A DNA stretch of 64,000 nucleotides. Origin: Macrostomum hystrix (Eukaryota > Platyhelminthes > Macrostomidae). Below, piece by piece: positions 11,498-24,305 of the stretch. The stretch's first letter is position 1. Every line of letters starts with the position of its first letter. Location of the stretch: positions 24,651,001 to 24,715,000 of the forward strand of contig CATNEN010000038.1 in assembly GCA_950097015.1 (NCBI GenBank), given 5' to 3'. The notes under the pieces are model-generated. The model was not told the DNA's origin and searched no databases. It saw only the letters and a program-made list of their open reading frames with translations. The position numbers and the translations under genes are program-made.

Positions 11498-11761
11498 ATG
11501 CTGCCTCCGATCTATATGCCAGCATCAGAGCTGCTGCTGCATGAGGCTGCTCGAGCTTTTTACTCCAGGGACAAGGAGGCTGCAATCCGACCTCATTGTA
11601 GTCCCTTTTTTTACGAACTCCAGCAGCGCACATCTAAGAAGTATGTTATAGGCCTAAGCAAAGTTGTAGACTGGCATCGTAAGGCTGTTCCTTGCTGTCC
11701 ATTTGTTGGGCAATACTACAAATTTGAACTGGCAGAATTGGACTCTGACAATGACATTTGA
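11498..11761 (+). CDS. Short unidentified ORF, 87 codons, probably part of the decayed element
   Basis: The frame encodes HEAARAFYSRDKEAAIR, then KKYVIGLSKVVDWHRKA and ends with the acidic tail ELAELDSDNDI. Composition looks coding but no family comes to mind. With the relic upstream and the shared flanking repeats it may be the C-terminal part of the same protein. There are no matching upstream splice signals that I trust. Confidence 0.3.
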   Translation: MLPPIYMPASELLLHEAARAFYSRDKEAAIRPHCSPFFYELQQRTSKKYVIGLSKVVDWHRKAVPCCPFVGQYYKFELAELDSDNDI

Positions 11762-11915
11762 TTGCTATATAATAACTACTAGGCTTAATACAAAGCGCGT
11801 TTCTTTTTTCTTGGTGCACATGCTGTCTTTACTTGGCGCACGGCGCACAATAAAAAATTTACTGGCAATCTGTCTGTTGCGGCGCATCTTCCTGACCATG
11901 GGAGATATGTACTAA

Positions 11916-14900
11916 ATTTTTAGTAAATTCAAATTTCAAAATCATGTACATAGCTAATATATTGTGGTACCATGGTGGCTGACTTTAGTTCATTATGGAA
12001 ATAAAGCATCATATTATGTTTTGTAAAGCTAAAAAATGCTTAGTAAATTTATTTTTTGCATTAACTTGTTAATACATTAAAAAGCAAATATATGGTATTA
12101 AAAGCCAAATAAATTAGTTTTCTAGGAAGTTAAATGTTTGAATAATGCTAACTGCACAAAAGTAAATGTATATTTTTTATATATTAGTTATCAACTAATA
12201 ATCAATATTTATGCGTATATATTTTTTACATTGAATTTTATATTTGAAAGTCTATGTAAAATCTGATTTAAAAAATCTTGATATTTTAGTTATGCTTCGT
12301 GTTGACGTGTATAAATCGGTCGACCCCGGAGGGCCCGGATTTAATACTAGGAGCTAGTATTGATATTTCGTGAGAATATTATTTGGGCCCTGTAGATAAT
12401 TAGCCACTCTGAGTTTGCTACATTAGCAGCCTAAGACAAAGAGTAAAGACCAACTAAGTCAATGCAGGTGCCCGACATCTCCCTATTTATAATATTTGTA
12501 ATATTGTAAAATTTGTAATATTTGTAAATTGTAAAATTGTAGGGCCTAATTTGTAATATTTGTAACCAGGCATAAGCAAGGTTAATTCTCCCAAACTGGT
12601 ATTCTTTTATAATAGGGCCTATTATTTTTTTGTTGAAAAAATTATAAATGCATGCTGTATCATTCATGTATTATTTCATAAATTACTTATTGTAATAGGC
12701 CTACTAGGCCTAATTAATTCTTAATCACCCTAAGCCTACGCCTAGTCGCCTACCCATAGCTATGGTGAGCACTAGGTGGCTAAACAAGGGCACAACTCAC
12801 CTAGCTGAATCTTAAGTTTCTTTTCAGTACACATGGTACATATTTGTGCAAGAAATTCCTATTTGGCACAAAATTTGTGGCATCTGGGTTGGCTGCCCAT
12901 TTCAAGACCTTAGAAACTTTGTCCTCTTGAGTCTTGGTATTCTCCACATTGAACTCTGCCTTGAAATGTAATTGCATATCATGGCAGAGGATTCTGAGTA
13001 AAATTCTACTTCAAATTCTGACCCAATAATTGTAACAATATCAACTTAGTATAGGCCTACCTTGTAAAATTTGACACAAAATTCCATTATGAATGAATTT
13101 TATTCACTATTGATTTTTTTAGAGTTTATGTCGTAGGGCTCCTCTCTTCCTCTGTACTTTATCCCACCAATATTATTTTATTAATATTAAAAATTGCTTA
13201 TTTCACACCTTAAATTAATCTTTGAAATAACTCTTAGTTTCCTTTGTCAATGACTTAATTATACTTCATAGACTGGCTATGTACCCTTTTATTTCATATG
13301 CATAGGGCCTATATTGCTTAAATTGGCCAGATAGACTGCTTTCTTTCCCAAAATTGGTAGTGTTCGCACGAGTGTCCAAGCGGCAAGACACTTCTTCCTC
13401 TCCTTACTTATAAACTATCTGGCTTTCTGGTTTGTTCCCAGTCTTTCAAGGCTTCCAAATGGACTGAGAAGTCTGAATTTGCCCAACTTTGCACACAGTG
13501 CTATTCCAGCAATCGGGATTAACCCTCTGCTCTTTAGTTATTACACTCTACTGCTTTTGATAACTATTTCCTTCTTTATTCTTTTGAATATTCACTGACT
13601 TGTGTCTTATCACAGACCTGCTTTTCTCTTTCTCTCTGAATAAAATGATTTCAAACACTCTGAGACTTATTCTCCTTTATTTCAACTCAGAACTGGGCAC
13701 GGGGCACAGGTTAGAGTTTTTGGGCTAGATTGCGGTTATATTTATAGCAATATTTGAGGCGGGTGGTAAAACACATTAAAACAAAATATAAAAGTGGAGA
13801 GAAAGTATTTGGCGGGAATTCAAGTTACAAATCTACAATAAAATTAGGGCCTGCCTCACTTACTTTGGTCAGAGAATTAGACCTCAAATTCTGCCGCATT
13901 TATTTCTTGTTTGATAAATTCAATCAGGTTAATAATAGTAATAATTCATAGTAAATTATCAAATTAATAAGAATTATTATCAATCATTTTGTATTAATAA
14001 ACAAGACTACAAAAAACAATAAGAAATTTGAGGCAATATCCTCTGCCTTGATGTGTATTAAGGCCTAAGGTCTACGAGGCAGAATTTGAGGTGAAGTATT
14101 CCCAGGTGGACAAAGTTTCTAAGGTTGCAGCAATAGGCATATTGCTGTATCTATATTTAAAGTGCTACAAATTAGGTAAAGCTGGCAGATGGGATTATTA
14201 TTTGTTTACTATAATATGAATTGAATTCATAGGCCTGCCTTGCTGAATTAAAAATAGGCTATAGGCCTATAGCTAACCCATTTAGTTTGTTTATCTGCCC
14301 AGCAGATGAACTGGCGGCAGACGAAAAGAGTGGCACCCATTTTATTATTATACTTACTTACTCTACTTATATTATTATATCCCTAAACAATAGGCCTAAC
14401 TCCCATAGCTTAACATAATAGGCCTAAAGTTTAAGTAGAGTTCTTGACAACTGCTGTGTCATTAAACTAAATTAAAATACATGGTTGTAGCTTGCCTATC
14501 CTATGGACATGGCTACCATGCCCCTTCTGTAGAATAGAGTTATGACTTATTGGCTGTTGATAAATAAAATTTTCATGAAATATTGTCTATTTTAAGCATC
14601 AGTCCTAACATTCTAGGGACTAGGTAGAACCTAACTCTTCAATGTGTATGTCACATTAACATTTTATAGGGTTGAAGGCAAACAATATGAGTTAAGAAAA
14701 ACTCAATTTGTAACTAAATTAAAGAAATCCAAGTTTTAGTGAGTATAATTTACAAAAAGCTACAGGCTTATTTGTCCTATAGCTTGTTTTTTATGCAACT
14801 ATTTGCTTCAATGTATCCAAAACTAGAAACATCCACTTTAATTTAGGTTTCACCTAGTAAAATAGGCAATAGGAAGGGTTATTGAACTTCTGATCACATG

Positions 14901-15909
14901 GCCACTTTATTAACAGTATAAAAACCCTGCTTTCTAGTTTTCTTTTGACTATAATTGGTGGATTGTTCTATAATATTGACACTATTAAAATAACTTTATG
15001 CTAGGGGCTTTTTACATGTTAATCATAGAAAATATATTTGGTTTTCTAATTGAATTGAAACTAGTTGACTGACCATCTGTTGTAGCCATCTATTTGTCAG
15101 CCTCCCTCAAAAACAACAAAAAGTTTTCTTCTAAAATTCAAAATTTTCTATATACCATAAAGTGTGGTCATCCAGTGACAAAAAAGCCATTCCATAGAAA
15201 GTGATTGTAAATAGAACAGAGTGGTTTTCTTTTTTGAACTCAGCACCCCAAAGCATTTTATAGACTGATTTATGTGCATACTAAAACAAACAAGGATTAA
15301 ATTTTAAGAAGCTATAAAAATTGTGTATTTTGATAGCTAAAATTTTGTCTGAAAGCATCACAAGGCACAGCCACCAACGGAAAGTTTATCCCATAACAAA
15401 TAGCATCAGAAATTGTTGCCCACCTATCTCATTTGCTAGTTTTCTTATATATTGACCCTTCATGTAAATTACTCAATGAGTCATTTCATAACTCATAACA
15501 CCTAAAAAAGAAATATTCATAAAGTAGTCCTGATAACAATTAGGTCTTAATCTTTACACCTAAAGATTCCATGTTCAGTTATTGATGCTTCATCATGTAT
15601 ATAACTATATCTAAAAATTACAATATAACTGCCTTTCATGTCCAGCCTCAAACTATTTTGTATTATGTACTTTCACTGGACTTGATAATTAATAATGTTC
15701 TCTAGAAACCCATTAGCCAATTTTCGGGTCATAGTTATTGTAGCCAACCAAAAGCTGATTGCTTCCTTTTATATGTTGTAGGTAGTATACAAGCCCCAAG
15801 CCTCTGATAGATGAGGATGGGAGTTCAAACCTTAAGGCTTTAATTAATTAAATACTCAGTGCCCTGAATTCCACAGCTATCCTACTGCTTATCCTTAACA
15901 CCGGAGAGA
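11916..15909. other. AT-rich intergenic region, no gene seen
   Basis: No ORF with convincing protein character in about 4 kb. Between roughly 12.69 and 14.43 kb the palindrome TAGGCCTA or its AGGCCTA part recurs many times (for example near 12,697, 13,053, 14,265, 14,390 and 14,421), which looks like traces of an old dispersed repeat. The last few hundred bases may include the hnRNP M-like promoter and 5' leader. Confidence 0.5.
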
Positions 15910-18037
15910 ATGTCTCGCTCGCAGTCCCGCTCGCTGTCTCTCTCTCCGCCATCTTCACCAAACTTCAAAGCTGAACAAGCCCTGCAGCAGGCAGCCGCCG
16001 CCGCCGCTAGGCATCGGCGGGTTAGCTACAGCCGCAGTCGCAGCCGCAGCCGCAGCCCGATAGCCTCTGGTGCAGTCGGCGGCGACGGCAGTTCAGCGGC
16101 TCCCCAGCGTTCCAGACGCCTTCAATCAAAGCGGGTCGCAATGTTGAACCTGCCTTACAGCATCAACGTGTTACAGTTGAAAAAGATTGTTAAAGACAAG
16201 CTTGGCTTTGCTGGCTATGTGATCCTATTAGAAGAGAATGGCAGATTCTCAGGCATCGGTTATATGGATTTTCGCACATACGAAGGCGCTGAGGAAGCTA
16301 TAGAACGTTTGAATGGCATGGATATCGACGGGCGTCGAATTAAGGTATATCAAGCATTTCTTTGGGGCTGATTCTATACGACTAGAGGACTTGTGATTAA
16401 ACAGCACAAAAGTGAGTAGATACAATAAAAGTAGTTTTTTGTTGAATCACATTGCTTAGGTGCGTCAAGAAGTGCCCAGTGATCGAGATCGTTTAGAACG
16501 AGCCGAGCGCGCCCGAGGCAGCGGCAGCGTCGGAGGTGGTGGTGGTGGCGGCGGTGGCAGCAGCAACAGAGATGCTCTATCCTCAGCAAGCTACTCAAGA
16601 GGCTCTGAGAGAGATCGAGGCAGTGGAGGCGGCAGCGGCACCGCCCAAGCTCTGCTAAGCCAACTGGGCATTCATGGGCCAATTAGTAATAGCGTATTTA
16701 TCAGCAACTTAGATGGCAGGTAAGGGCAAATCCGTATTATTTGTATCATAAGGGAATTAATTACAGTATTAATATTTATTGTCATTCCAAATCAAGGGTC
16801 ACCTGGCAGAAGCTGAAAGATGTATTCCGTCTCGCGGGCCGTGTTGTCAAAGCCGACATCATTGGCGATGGACGCGCCGCCGCTAAGGTTGCCGGCCTAG
16901 TTCAATTTGAGACTCCGCTGGAGGCCGCTCAGGCGATCAGTATGCTGAACAATCAGATGCTCTACGACAGGCCTATGCGTGTTAGAATGGACCTACCCGA
17001 GAGTGAACGACCCGACGCCCGCAATCGACGAGCCAGCGCCCTACCAGAAGGTCTGGGTGGAGTTGGCGCCGGATTAGATCGAGCGACGGCGCGGGAGCTG
17101 CAGGAAATTATCGGTGGCAGTGGCGGAGGTGCGTAGAATTAATCGAATGTTAATAGAGCTTGTTGCCCAGTTAGAGCTTCGTACTTAGAAGACGTCAAAA
17201 GTTCGAATTAATTTGTATCATAATAGAGCAAGCACATCATGAGGTGACACTAGACCCGCAGTCAACGAGGCAATGGTGCCCATTTCGCTGACTCCTGAGC
17301 ACACAAGCACACAGATATCTGTACGCTCCCACTGTGCCTTGGAAATTTGCCCACATCGGTGCAAATTATGGAACAAGACCCCCAAGCTTTCTCTCAGTGT
17401 CTTCTTTCATGTTTATATTCTCCTCTCAAATGTGGCCTCGAGCTCAGGGACCTTGATACTTAAAGCAGACGCGTTAGATCGTTCTGCCAATCACCCCCGG
17501 TACCGTTACTCGCTTGGGTAAAAATTCGCGTGTGTGTGTGGCGTCCCCAAGTCTATGGAATGAACAACTGTGCCACTGACTGTACGCCTGGCTCTACTAG
17601 GTGTCAAATTAAAAAGTTTGATGATTAATTCACTTTTACATCTAGCGACTGTTTTTTCGCCTTTTTAGTAGGCCTAATTCTTGCTACATGTCTCTCCTTA
17701 TTGGTTGTCTTCAGACAGTGGACGCTATCGCAGCAGTGGCCCCTACGAATACGACAACGGCCGACATTCTGGCGGCGGTGGCGGCGGAAGCGGCGGCTCC
17801 GCCAGTGACACAGTCTTTGTTAGCAACCTGCCCTACAGCTACGATTGGATGAGTCTTAAATCTGCGTTCCGCAATGTGGGCGGCGTCCACTTCGCCGATA
17901 TTGACGTTGGGCCCGACAGACGCAGTCTGGGCACCGGTGTAGTCCAGTTCAAGAGTTCGGCGGATGCCAGACGAGCTGTTGCCGTGATGGACGGCGCCAA
18001 GATTGAGGGCAGATCGATTCGGGTCACTTTGCGCTGA
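15910..18037 (+). CDS. HNRNPM: hnRNP M / MYEF2-type RNA-binding protein with three RRMs, complete, four exons
   Basis: Exons 15910-16344, 16460-16719, 16797-17128 and 17715-18037 join in phase (0, 2, 1) into 449 codons plus TGA; all introns are GT-AG. The start has A at -3. An N-terminal RS tract (residues 38-50, alternating Ser/Arg) precedes RRM1 (75-147; RNP2 VAMLNL, RNP1 near GIGYMDF). Gly-rich and charged linkers flank RRM2 (223-298; RNP2 VFISNL). After RRM2 come LPEGLGGVG and a short helix. RRM3 (375-449; RNP2 VFVSNL) is the extreme C-terminus. The spacing, the RRM2 sequence AISMLNNQMLYDRPM and the LP-GLGG motif are the hnRNP M pattern. The family binds G/U-rich pre-mRNA and regulates splicing in the nucleus. 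Compared with vertebrate hnRNP M it lacks the long Met/Gly-rich repeat region. Intron 3 holds a SINE. Confidence 0.9.
17250..17505 (-). repeat. SINE family A copy in hnRNP M intron 3
   Basis: Read on the minus strand it runs from a tRNA-like head (CACCCC/AGAACGATC complement, B-box region CTCAGGGACC complement) to the conserved tail whose complement is GACCCGCAGTCAACGAGGCAAT...CGCTGACTCC. An internal part is rearranged. It lies wholly within the intron between exons 3 and 4. Confidence 0.75.
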
Positions 18038-20969
18038 AGATGCCCAAGTTCTTGTTTGTTTACCTATTTATCAAGTTATAAAAAGTTATAATATAATTTT
18101 CAGTCTAAATTCTCTAGTTGTTTAAAATCCCTTGACACACTGGTCTTTGTGTGTGTTTGCTTGGACTTAAAATAATTGGTTAACACTTATTATTAAGGCC
18201 AGTTGTAATACAGTTTTAGCAATCGTTCCGCGTGTTATTTGTAATTCCGCAGCTAATTCTCTAGCTTTGTACCTTTCTATGACCTTCTTTAATGAACTTG
18301 TCAACTTTAAGTTGTTTGCGAAAATTGTTTACACTCATTTATTAAAGCCAGTGTGTCACTGTAATTTCACAACACCAGAATGCAATCTCGTCGATTGTGC
18401 GGCAATCAGTCGGCTTATCTGTTGGCGCGTCGGATGATGTTGTCGACTACGGCGAGTTTGGATTAATGTCGCTTCTCTAGACCCAAAACTTGGTCAAAGG
18501 AGTGTCGCGTTTTCGTCTTGCCGAAAGGGTTGCGCTGTTTGTTCACTATAAAATGTTTTGCTCATTTAAGGGCGGAGAATTGCGGAACTTTGACTTGGTC
18601 GCTTTGGTGTTAATAATAACATGAATAATAAAAGTTATAATAATAATGACTACAAAGTTCTGCTTGTTCAACTCAACGCTCAGCAAAGCTGCAAATCTCG
18701 ACCGGAACCGGATACAGTCCTTGCTATGGTGACTCGATTTTTTAAAGGCTTATTTGTTTTGCTAAGAGGAGAGGTTTAAAGGACTGATAATGATTGGTTA
18801 CAAAGATATATCACGATGGTTGAAGAGAAATTTTCTACTGCGTGTTGATTCGCGCGTGAAGTTCGGTTCTGTAGAAGAGCTAGTGCTTTGTCGAGGCTAA
18901 TTGTGTGGCAGTTAACGTTTTACTAATGTCTGGCACAATTGAAAGTAATTCTTGGCCTTGGAAAGCGTGAACTGAACTGGTTCTTTGTTCTGAAGGTATC
19001 GTTAGTCAGGATTTTCTCTCGTTTCTGTTGGCTTTGGCAATGTCTTGTCGAAGTTGTCGTAAAAGTGGTGGTATTTGGTACAAAATAAGATCAGGTCGAA
19101 TGTTTTAGCCATTTCTGTTTGCAACAGTTGGTTTTAATGGAATGTCTTTACGTTCATTGTTATTGATTTGCTATAAACTGATTTCGAAGCATTTCAGCCG
19201 GTTGCAGTAATTCGCTATTCAACGCCGTCGATTGGGTTGCACCTTTCAGCTTCGTTGTTCGTTGGTTTATTTTTTTTCAAAGCCACGTCGGTACCTGCGG
19301 TGAGATGATTGAAGTCGGCCTCGGTGCGCTGCTCACTGGTGGAGGATATTTTCGTGTTGAATCCGACGCGGTTTTCGCCTGTCGAAGTTCAGGCAGTGAA
19401 ACTGACGCTATCTGTCTTCCGAACTTGTGTTAGCTTCTACTTGAAGTAGCTTGTATGATGCCTGTTTTCAGTCACTCTTATCAAAGCATTTAAATATACC
19501 TTTTTAATTAAATGTCATTGTGATTTTTCCTGCTTAAAATTGTAAAATCATTCCTTTAGCAGCGTAATTAAATACAATTTTTGTTTAAGCGCTGTCACGC
19601 ATTTAAAAATGGTATCCGAAACAGCAAAATTGTTTGCTGCTAATAAATAACTATCGTGTTTTACCTTCTTTTACTATTAAACCAACAAAAATTACTAAAG
19701 TGCACTCTTCAAAAGCTAATAAACTGCTTTGCGATGGTTTCTGTGTAAGACCTCTCTATCCAGGCGCTAGGGCCATTGTTGTGAACCGAAGTTTAGGCTG
19801 TGAATCCTGTTCAGTACTTGCCGCGAAGCTTATAATGTTATATGATAAAGAAGTAAGATGACTCATTTTATTACCTTAACTGATGAATTAATTAGCATGT
19901 TTATAGCACCAGAATCCATACTTAGCTCTTGGACTAGTAAAAGTAACATGTCCGTCTCACTGAAAAAATACGATCTGCACCTTCATTTGCACTTGTGCCG
20001 GCTTATATACTTTAATTTGCCATTCGATGGCTCGATATAATGTCTGTATTTATGCTAACTACACGCATGTAGGTAGCAAAATAGTCTTAAGATTACTTGC
20101 TTCTCTTTGGTGGTTCTTAGCGTCCAATAGAACGCACTTACTTCCGAGAGAAATACTTTCAAAGGCTGACTTTTTGCCTCCATATAATTGAATCATAGGC
20201 TGGTTTGGCCATCGCTGTCAGTCATAAGAAACCTAAATAACCCAACAAAAAGGCAAAGCTGCTGCTAGGTCTGCATACCTTAGCTTATGGGGCTTTTTAT
20301 GCTGAAGTTTCTATTTTGCAGAGGTGTGGTTCTGCGAATGTGCTGCGTAAAGGATAATTATGCGCTGTGGCTCACCAGTTTTTTAATTTTTTGTCTAAAA
20401 TATGGTGCAGTGGAAGTGCCGATATATAATACTTCTGACACGGATGTATATAATTCTGACCACCACCCATATCTAAAGCCAGCTGCATGGATACCGTTTT
20501 TATTTAGAGTTCGAATTAGAGTTCGTTTTAGAAGTTCGCTCGCAAACAGGTGTTGAGTCGCAAATGACTAAAAGTGATGCGGTGTTTCTTCGTTGTTGAG
20601 TCTTGTTTGAGATCAGAACGGAATGAAGGGTCTTAAATATTGCGTAATCAGGTGCAATGTTTTTATAGCCTATTTTAGAATTTCGGGAATTTCTGAAAAT
20701 GTTTTTGTACAGCTAAACAAATTTAATTGAGTTATTTCTTATCATTGTTAGATTTATGCTATAAGGACTTTGTGTCTATTGTTTAACATTTGATATACGA
20801 TAATTTATACTGTAGTGTATGATTATTGCACTCAAGGAAGATTCTAGAAAATGCAGAAATTTAATTTGTACTAAATCGGAGTATTTTCTCTACATAAATG
20901 TTTTCGTACTGTATAGAAGATTCTAGAAGGTCATTTGAATTTCATAGCGTGGAAGTTTCGTGAAGGTCA
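18038..20969. other. 3' flank of hnRNP M-like gene and intergenic DNA
   Basis: No gene recognised. Candidate polyadenylation hexamers for the upstream gene are ATTAAA near 18,342 and AATAAA near 18,629; neither is proven. Short ORFs here (for example 20287-20556) lack domains, splice context or coding composition. Confidence 0.4.
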
Positions 20970-21240
20970 CTACCCCAGCTAACGCTGGGGTAATTGAGGG
21001 TGGGTACTAAATAACCACCGCGACAGAAAAGCCGCAGCTATTGCGCGGCGCATCTGAAGGCTGCGCACGTACGGCTGTTTATAGTCCATGGACTGGGGGC
21101 CGCCACACGCACCCTCAATTACCTCATTGAGGGTCCCTTGTCTTGCTACTAAGGGACACAAATATTTCTAGTGGAGTCGGAAATCGAACCCCCGACCTTC
21201 AAGGCTACAACCTCCGTATAATATAAATAATATAATATAT
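20970..21240 (-). repeat. SINE family B, near-complete copy with AT-rich tail repeat at its head side
   Basis: Read on the minus strand: a tRNA-like B box in GGGGGTTCGATTTCC, then a CTCAATTACC-type module, the palindromic CAGTCCATGGACTG-type block, CCGTACG, CGCAGCCTTCAGATGCGC and AATAGCTGCGGC, ending in ACCCTCAATTACCCC. A TAATATA microsatellite (about 21,215-21,256) lies next to the head. The short CTCAATTACC module occurs near both ends of the copy. Confidence 0.75.
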
Positions 21241-21869
21241 AATATATATATAATAGTCTTCTTGGGAGCTAAAATGAAACTGTAGTTTGGTACGGCGCCA
21301 AATCCTTTATCACATAAATACGGAATTATACAGCAGTCTATTGTGCAGATAACAATACAAACTCCTTGGCCTCTCTATATATGCCATTGTACACTTATTG
21401 TATGGCAATGAACCCTACTATAAGTAAGCTATAAATAGTAGTCTGCCATATTTTAGTCGCTGAGAAATCCATACCTTTTTTCGTCTCAACCTTCCTAATA
21501 TAATAACTACAGTACCTATAGCCTGCAGCAGCTTAACAATGCCTGCGTAAGTGCACGAATTTAGGCATGGTCGGCGATGTCATGGATCATTATCATTTTC
21601 TGTGCTTCTCAGAATCGCTTTTATAAATTCGCTTTGTCTTTTATTACCTGTTCGATAATTCTCCCTGTTCGCTATAAATAAACAGCGATGCCCATAATAA
21701 GGCGCACCCAAAGGCTGTGTAGAAGCAGCTGTTCTGTCTCTGGTCTGGGGACGGACACACAGTCGTTTTTATAAGCTGTGTGAGCTTAATAACCATTATT
21801 AATATTTGCAGGAGGGCCGTGGACACCAGGCCATCATATAAATAGTGACCAGCGGCAGTTGCTGTACGC

Positions 21870-22030
21870 AGCTAGGTACACACTCACTGTGCCATGGAGG
21901 TTGGCCCTCAAGTTCTCATGGGAGTAAAATTCTCGACAAACCCCCAAGCCTTCTCCCCGCTACTGCGCCCCCCAAATCATTGTACGCCTCACTACGAAAT
22001 CGAGCTCAGGGACCTTGTTGCTCGAGGTAG
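21870..22030 (-). repeat. SINE family A, head half only
   Basis: The minus strand shows the B-box region (GTCCCTGAGCTCGATTTCG), GTGAGGCGTACAATGATTTGG, GGCTTGGGGGTTTGTCGAGAA and GAGGGCCAACCTCCATGGCACAG, colinear with the head half of the other copies. The tail half is absent. Confidence 0.7.
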
Positions 22031-24177
22031 CTGGATGAACGAGTCTTCCTTTTTATAGCGCAAATCAAAAGAAAGGAAAAGTTTGTAGCTCGCGTGTCCT
22101 TCACGAGTTCGGATAATAAATGCGTTTGATAAAGTTGTGAGCTACTTGTCTGCAGTCTGTGCTGGACCCGTGTCTGAGGCACGTGCAGAACAAGCTCCGG
22201 CCCAAGGGCGGTACAGTGATCTCGGTCCTCGTTCTTCGTCGAGAAGGAACGCGCTAGGCACACCATCTTTATTGAATTCCGAAAAGGTGTTTGACCCGGT
22301 GCTGAGAGCTGTGCGCATTGTGTCCTTGTAACACGACACGCGCGATGCTGTGGTGACGGCGAACGATCAGCATGACCAGCTGTGCGGCACCTCGTCTGGG
22401 GTGCCACGTTAGGGCGACATATTAGCGACCTGACTGGGTGCTTCCGATCGCTCTCTCATCGGTTGACGACGGCTTCCTGCTGTTCGGCCTCCGCGTCACA
22501 ACGAGAAACGCCGCAGCGTGCTGGTGGCAAGCGTCGGCCTAGTCGTCAAGACGCTAAAGACCGTGATGCATTCTGACCTTGCCGGACAATATTCCAGCGG
22601 ACCTGACGTGCCACGACGCAGATGGGGAAAACCCCACACGCCTATACTTAACGATAGCTCCCAAACTGAATGACCAATTTTCGTGAATCAAATTTTCTGC
22701 CCTAGTACGATTGACAAACTTTCAAAGCCGTCCAATGTCAGCATCGTCGAGATAATTAGCGATTTTCGTCGAAGACCCTGGTGACAAGGACAGCTAGCAT
22801 TTGGCGAATTAATAAATGAAAATGAAAAAACAAACAATTTTATCAGTCCAAAGTATAGTCAACAATAAAAGCCGATGGTTGCATGATTGCTTACATTGGT
22901 GGTTTTTGCCACCAGACACCCCGACGAGAGTCGTTGAATATCTCGACGATGCCGATGTTTTGTGATTCTGGAAGTTGTTTAATCGGATAGAGTTTTCAAA
23001 GCGATTGGTTGAATATTTTAGGAGATACAGAAGAAAGAAAATGTTGGAATTTGGAAATAGCATCGTGTCTTTCTATACTGTTAAGGAATCTCAGCCTGAG
23101 CGAAAAAGTTCTTCAGCAAATCCATTGTTTCTCTTTCATCCAACCGTACCAGAATTCGCTGTGATAAAATATAATGTGCGGCCCACGACTGGCTTCGACA
23201 GTATTTTTTATCAATAAAAATTGAAAATGACGCCAAATCAAAGGTTTTTCCTATTGATAAAGCCGTACTTAATTACGCAATATAGGTCGTACATAATGTG
23301 TTTTTGCAAGACATTTTTTCCATTTTATGGCTATATATAAATAACAGGCTGAATTTGACTATTAGTTAGGCCGTCTGACGCGAAGACTTTCAACCGTATA
23401 TGAATTGCAGTATTGTCTTTTACGATCTTTTACGAGATTCACGGAACTATATTAAACTGCAATTGATCATGTTTTAGCTGGCCAAAGTCAAATTCAAGAC
23501 GAAAAATGTCTTCCGATTTGTCTCACTGACCCCCCACGACACAATCACCCGAGGGGGCATGTGGCCAATGCAACGCCTAGTGCATTAGCTTCGCCCAACA
23601 CAATCGCCAAAATTCAAGGATGCTAAGCCGATTAATGCCATCTGCCGGAGTTCATCATTTTAATGCATCGAATTGGGAATCGTGCATTCAAACATATGCA
23701 ATAATTATACGCTGTTGTAAATCTAATGTTAATCTGTTGCGTACGCGAATAATTCCAAATAAAATTGTGTAATTTAATTTATTGTCAAAGAGCCGAGAAA
23801 ATGCCCATTACCTATTGGAAGATTGCTGAGAGAATTTTTTAGAACACGTTACAATTCTCTATAATTGTAGTGGAAAATAAGCAAAAGCCGGAAGAATGGA
23901 AGATTCTTATTTTCTAAGAAAACTGTCTTCTTCACGCAGGTACAATAATTTTCTATGACTTTTTCTTTCTACTGGCCTCAATTTGTATACTGAATCTACG
24001 TAAGGTCTGTGTTCAAAAGATAATTAAAATTGAAGAATACTCAGAAAAGGGTTAGGGACATAGAATAAAACTGTGCACATATATGCTCGAATATGCAGTT
24101 AATTTATAAGGTTTAGTTATCTTTTAACGATTGTAACGATTCGAGTCTTTTAGCGAGACACCTTCTGTTAAATAGGT
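22031..24177. other. Intergenic, no supported gene; one dispersed repeat
   Basis: No convincing ORF. A segment at about 22,938-22,995 (CTCGACGATGCCGATG ... GATTCTGGAAGTTGTTT) recurs with changes at about 61,588-61,640 inside a calcium-channel intron, so it is part of a dispersed repeat whose ends I cannot define. Confidence 0.4.
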
Positions 24178-24305
24178 ACAAGCATTAGCTGGGGTAATTA
24201 AGGGTGAGGTGTGGCTTCTCTCCAGTCCATGGACTGAACAGCCGTACGCAGCCTTGAGATGCGCTGCACAATAGCTGCGGCTGTGCTGTCGGCTGTACAA
24301 TTGGG
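24178..24305 (+). repeat. SINE family B fragment
   Basis: It contains GGGGTAATTAAGGGTG, CCAGTCCATGGACTGAACAG, CCGTACGCAGCCTTGAGATG and AATAGCTGCGGCTGTGCTG, colinear with the copy at 21 kb. The tRNA-like head is missing. Confidence 0.75.

Larger units (their letters stand above)
10605..11915 (+). mobile_element. Decayed transposon-like unit with degenerate terminal inverted repeats
   Basis: A block at 10608-10632 (AGATATCCCACAGTCAGGAAGGTGG) has a diverged inverted partner at 11885-11910 (CATCTTCCTGACCATGGGAGATATGT). Just inside both ends is a direct repeat with GGTGCACATG and TGGCGCAC-type motifs (about 10670-10700 and 11813-11850). The pair encloses two protein-like stretches. The arrangement suggests an old DNA transposon, but I see no recognisable transposase and no certain target duplication. 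Confidence 0.4.

Noticed and set aside
22006-22407. 133-codon minus-strand ORF
   Set aside because: Overlaps a SINE end and lacks coding character or similarity.
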